From Desulfofustis glycolicus DSM 9705 (GTDB taxonomy: Bacteria; Desulfobacterota; Desulfobulbia; Desulfobulbales; Desulfocapsaceae), in contig NZ_FQXS01000018.1 in assembly GCF_900130015.1 (NCBI RefSeq), forward strand, positions 46,383 through 110,382: a stretch of 64,000 nt of DNA, in the 5' to 3' direction. The position numbers and the translations under genes are program-made. Under the pieces are notes generated by a model that saw only the letters and a list, made by a program, of their open reading frames with translations, ran no database searches and was not told the origin of the DNA. Shown in pieces: positions 61,520-64,000 of the stretch. The number at the start of each line of letters is the position of its first letter. Within the stretch, counting starts at the first letter, position 1.

Positions 61520-61801
61520 TTATTTTTCTTTAAAATATGATTTAAGATTTCTGTAATAGTTCTCATGCGGACCAAGCATGATGAGTTCAAGATCTTCATC
61601 TAAAAAACGGTATGATAAAAGGTACAGCACCCCTTGAATTTTGAACTTGTAGACAAAAACTCCCTTCAAATCGCCTCTTTTCTCCACACCAATGTGGGGG
61701 GCAGGGATAATATCTTTTATAGCAGCGTCTAAATGCTGCTTTTGTTTTGCTTTTAATTTCTTTACTTTTTTGGCGAAAGAACTTGATTGAAAGACTTTCA
61801 T
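61520..61801 (-). CDS. RelE/ParE-family toxin
   Basis: The 93-residue basic protein has the RelE/ParE fold pattern: MKVFQSSSFAKKVKKLKAKQ at the start, then a lysine-rich helix, GDLKGVFVYKFKIQGVLYLL, and a C-terminal DLELIMLGPHENYYRN strand-helix. Such toxins cleave ribosome-bound mRNA or poison gyrase; the sequence does not decide. The start is six nt after the antitoxin stop on the same strand and has no clear ribosome site, which fits translational coupling. Confidence 0.8.
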   Translation of the reverse strand: MKVFQSSSFAKKVKKLKAKQKQHLDAAIKDIIPAPHIGVEKRGDLKGVFVYKFKIQGVLYLLSYRFLDEDLELIMLGPHENYYRNLKSYFKEK

Positions 61802-61807
61802 AGGAGT

Positions 61808-62026
61808 TCAACCGAATTGGTACTCTTCTCTTTCGCCTTGATTTAATTCTTCAATACCTATCAGTATTTCTTTGATAAGGTCGTAGGTTAGATCAGGGTT
61901 TTCTTCTGCACACTTGCCAATTCTGGCCCAGTGTTCTATTTGACCAGTTAATGATCGGTGATCTACCTTGCTGAATTTGCGTGCATCATTCAACAGTGCT
62001 TCAGATATTCTTACTGCTGTTGGCAT
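61808..62026 (-). CDS. ParD-like antitoxin
   Basis: The 72-residue protein starts with a ribbon-helix-helix-like strand (PTAVRISEALLNDARKFS) and continues with SLTGQIEHWARIGK, typical of ParD-like antitoxins. It should bind and neutralise the downstream toxin and repress the promoter. The ATG at 62026 follows GGAGGTAGCAAA. The dispersed repeat copy B lies 34-122 bp upstream, where the promoter and operator would be expected. Confidence 0.82.
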   Translation of the reverse strand: MPTAVRISEALLNDARKFSKVDHRSLTGQIEHWARIGKCAEENPDLTYDLIKEILIGIEELNQGEREEYQFG

Positions 62027-62334
62027 TTTGCTACCTCCATATTCTTTGAAGTTTGAGCCTTTTGAAAAACTTAGATTTTCGTTCAAAATCAAGGCATGCG
62101 AAAAATTTTACCACAGGCATATAATTGATATTCCGAGGATAAAATTTTGAGCATAACGCAGAGTTTGGGCGAAAAGATTGTTTTGCAAATGGCTCGTTTA
62201 TTCATTTTAACTAGAAACATAGCAATATGCAACGTAACGATTCATTTTGCAGTCACTGAGCCCGTAGCTGTAACCACCAACTGGTGACCTGTGATCGGCA
62301 GTGATCAGGACACCTCCTCTTCCTTGCGAGTAAG
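62027..62334. other. 308 bp divergent gap holding the dispersed repeat copy B
   Basis: No gene was seen. The left part contains the repeat at 62060-62148; the right part contains an imperfect hairpin (about 62283-62314, built on GGTG...CACC with internal GATC/GATC) shortly before the pseudouridine synthase gene. Promoters for the antitoxin (minus) and the synthase (plus) should both lie here. Confidence 0.5.
62060..62148 (+). repeat. Dispersed repeat, copy B (upstream of the antitoxin)
   Basis: This 89 bp block matches copy A (8302-8389, minus strand). The core from ATTTTACC to GGATAAAATTT is nearly identical; the 5' half is weaker but still alignable. One plus frame encodes KFYHRHIIDIPRIKF, matching the frame used in the EnvC-like gene. 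Confidence 0.6.
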
Positions 62335-63252
62335 ATGATGCAGAACAAAACTGGTAACCGCCCCGAAAAGAAGACACCGAAATCAGACAAAGTGACTGTT
62401 GAGCACAGCGGTTCGCTGCTTACCAGCCTCATTGAGGCCTTCCCACAGAAGAGCCGTAGTTTGTTGAAAGCCGTGTTGCGAGATCAACAGGTCCTGGTCG
62501 ATGATAAACCGGTAACGCAGTTCGATCATCTGCTCACGGCGGGTCAAATCCTGGAAGTTTTCTGGGAGAAGACTTCTCCCAGGCACCGCCCGCACGGTCT
62601 CAAAATCGTTTTTGAGGATGAGGACCTGATCGTGGTCGAGAAACCGGCCGGGCTCCTGACAGTCGCTACGGACAAGGAAAAGCGCAAAACCGCCTATGCC
62701 CTCTTGAGCGACTATGTGAAAGCGGAAAATCCGGATAATAAAATTTATATCGTCCACCGAATCGACCGGGAAACTTCCGGTCTCCTGCTTTTTGCCAAAA
62801 ATGAGGCAATCAAGCACAAGATCCAGGAGACCTGGGGGGCGACCATCAAAGAACGTATCTATGTGGCGGTAGTTGAAGGAGTGGTCGAGCGGGAAGGGGG
62901 AACCATCACTTCCTTTTTAAAAGAGAGCAAGGCCTTTATCGTCTATTCTTCGCAGAATCCCAAAAACGGCCAGAAAGCCGTGACCCACTATACGACGTTG
63001 AAGACCGGCAAGGATTACTCCCTGCTGGAGATCCAGCTTGAAACCGGGAGAAAACACCAGATTCGTGTCCACATGCAGGATATCGGGCACCCGGTGGTCG
63101 GTGATACCAAATACGGTTCCCGACAAAAACCGCTCGGCCGGCTCGGCCTGCACGCCCGGGTACTCGCCTTCACCCATCCTGCAACCGGCAGACTGTGTAG
63201 ATTCGATACCGGTATCCCTTCAAAATTCCACCGACTTTTTCCCCGTGAGTAG
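62335..63252 (+). CDS. RluA-family pseudouridine synthase
   Basis: The 305 residues have an N-terminal S4-like segment (about 25-70), then EDEDLIVVEKPAGLLTV, the catalytic block VHRIDRETSGLLLFAKN (aspartate in HRID), RKHQIRVHMQDIGHPVVGD, and GLHARVLAFTHP. It modifies uridines in rRNA or tRNA; the site cannot be told. The start is ATG 62335 or 62338 (adjacent ATGs); ribosome site weak. The gene lies between accessory modules and may itself be a core gene next to them. Confidence 0.9.
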   Translation: MMQNKTGNRPEKKTPKSDKVTVEHSGSLLTSLIEAFPQKSRSLLKAVLRDQQVLVDDKPVTQFDHLLTAGQILEVFWEKTSPRHRPHGLKIVFEDEDLIVVEKPAGLLTVATDKEKRKTAYALLSDYVKAENPDNKIYIVHRIDRETSGLLLFAKNEAIKHKIQETWGATIKERIYVAVVEGVVEREGGTITSFLKESKAFIVYSSQNPKNGQKAVTHYTTLKTGKDYSLLEIQLETGRKHQIRVHMQDIGHPVVGDTKYGSRQKPLGRLGLHARVLAFTHPATGRLCRFDTGIPSKFHRLFPRE

Positions 63253-63518
63253 GGATCCAGCACCTTACCCGGTGTGGCTTCCGCCAATCGTTAGGCCGAT
63301 ATTTCTGAGAGTTCCGGCCTCATACTTGTGGAGTCATTTTCTGTTTTTTCTGTGTATTCAAAGGGGGGGGCGCAGCGACCGGTGAATTGTGATAATTGAT
63401 CCGATTGGCATTTACAGCGAATTTGGGAAACAAAGGCGAGACGGCCCCCAAGATTAGGACCACGAGCTAAGTTATAGTAAGATGTTCATAGTTTCTCAAC
63501 CCAAGATCATGAGGAATT

Positions 63519-63833
63519 ATGAAACGACAGCGACGCAAGCACACCCCGGAGTTCAAGGCCAAGGTAGCCTTAGAAGCGATCAAAGGGATCAAAACCCTCA
63601 GTGAGATCTCCAAGGAGTACGAAGTCCACCCGGTCATGGTCAGTGCCTGGAAAAAGGACATGATGGAACGTCTTCCGGAGGTTTTCGAGAAGAAAAATAC
63701 CAAGAAGGATAAACTGACAGAGAAGGAAACAGAGCAACTGCAACGCAAGGTCGGGCAGCTGACGATGGAGGTCGATTTTCTCGAAAAAAAGTGCAGGCAG
63801 TTGGGAATAACCGGCAAAGAGCGCAGCTCATAG
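63519..63833 (+). CDS. IS3-family transposase OrfA
   Basis: The 104-residue protein begins with the helix-turn-helix domain (RRKHTPEFKAKVALEAIKGI, then LSEISKEYEVHPVMVSAWKK) and ends in a leucine-zipper-like helix (EQLQRKVGQLTMEVDFLEKK). It binds the element's ends and regulates transposition. The slippery heptamer A-AAA-AAG at 63785-63791 lies in the LEKK codons, so a -1 shift yields the OrfAB fusion, the active transposase. Confidence 0.9.
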   Translation: MKRQRRKHTPEFKAKVALEAIKGIKTLSEISKEYEVHPVMVSAWKKDMMERLPEVFEKKNTKKDKLTEKETEQLQRKVGQLTMEVDFLEKKCRQLGITGKERSS

Positions 63834-64000
63834 AGCGCGATTCCCAACTGAGTATCCGCCGCCAGTGCCAACTCTTGAGCATCTCGAGATCAATGGTCTA
63901 CTATGAGCTGACCGGCGAGTCGGAAGAAAACCGTGCTCTGATGAAAGAGATGGATCGTCTTTATCTGGAAGATCCGACTGCCGGTTCGAGACGAATGAGC
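63791..64000 (+). CDS. IS3-family transposase OrfB (N-terminal part, cut by window edge)
   Basis: In the -1 frame after the slippery run, the 70 visible codons read QRAQLIERDSQLSIRRQCQL, then SISRSMVYYELTG and LYLEDPTAGSRRMS, the N-terminal region of IS3 OrfB before the DDE integrase core. The frame is open to the edge. It is normally made as an OrfAB fusion; a GTG at 63791 is only a nominal start. Confidence 0.85.
   Translation, partial: MQAVGNNRQRAQLIERDSQLSIRRQCQLLSISRSMVYYELTGESEENRALMKEMDRLYLEDPTAGSRRMS

Larger units (their letters stand above)
63443..64000 (+). mobile_element. IS3-family insertion sequence, left part
   Basis: The element continues past the right edge. Its left end is probably near 63443, where GACGGCCCCCAAGATTAGGAC resembles IS3-type ends, but no terminal inverted repeat can be checked because the right end is outside. 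It contains orfA and a -1 frame orfB joined by an A7G slippery run. The 8-G run at 63363-63370 is outside the element. Confidence 0.7.

Noticed and set aside
63363..63370. An 8-G run before the IS element as a phase-variation tract
   Set aside because: It lies in non-coding DNA with no promoter or gene that it could switch.

Overview
The window reads as a 64 kb stretch of a moderately GC-rich Gram-negative genome, most likely a deltaproteobacterial (Desulfobacterota, Desulfobulbales-like) anaerobe. This placement is inferred from gene content, not from a marker gene: FtsEX/EnvC next to a CtpA protease, ileS-lspA next to a biotin operon, many sigma-54 activators and stand-alone receivers, DASS and TauE/SafE anion carriers with Usp proteins, and periplasmic flavoprotein/multihaem cytochrome genes. 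No rRNA, tRNA or CRISPR array was seen.

Region 1 (1-20.5 kb) is mostly housekeeping: the end of a MarC-family gene, a membrane-anchored XRE protein with a small exported partner, an RNase II/R-family nuclease, era, a DUF1992 gene, a CtpA-type protease, an EnvC-like protein, ftsX, ftsE, ileS, lspA, fabD and the near-complete biotin operon bioB-A-F-G-C-D, tightly packed with 4-11 nt overlaps.

Region 2 (20.5-45 kb) is a dense signalling and transport region. Two divergent transcription units start from facing sigma-54 promoters in a 633 bp regulatory gap (26.9-27.5 kb). The minus unit holds a cytidylate-kinase-like/receiver fusion, a receiver, a sigma-54 activator, a NifX-like protein, a sensor kinase, a receiver and a degenerate kinase. 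The plus units hold a paralogous receiver, a CBS protein, a DASS carrier, a second kinase-like protein, a kinase/sigma-54 activator pair, two Usp proteins, another dCache kinase and receiver, a TauE/SafE carrier, an unknown membrane protein, a PEP-synthase-like protein with an unfamiliar C-terminal part, and more receivers. Five separate -24/-12 promoters lie in this region, so its genes probably form a sigma-54 regulon that responds to one or a few small ligands.

Region 3 (43.9-53.6 kb) is respiration and envelope stress: a PAS-LuxR regulator, a cytoplasmic and a Tat-exported fumarate-reductase-like flavoprotein, a six-haem cytochrome c, and then a ZraP-like protein, a SHOCT protein and a ZraS/ZraR-like two-component system behind a sigma-54 promoter with an upstream palindrome.

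Region 4 (54-64 kb) is accessory. A DUF2235 alpha/beta hydrolase, a large CHAT (caspase-like) protease and a ComEC-like metallo-beta-lactamase-fold protein form a tight cluster followed by a secreted von Willebrand A protein. This looks like an uncharacterised conflict or defence system and is the most interesting part of the window. The MBL gene is cut short by a one-base shift in a run of seven G. A ParE/ParD-like toxin-antitoxin pair, an RluA-family pseudouridine synthase and the left part of an IS3-family element follow. An 88-89 bp dispersed repeat occurs both here and, 54 kb away, inside the 5' end of the EnvC-like gene.
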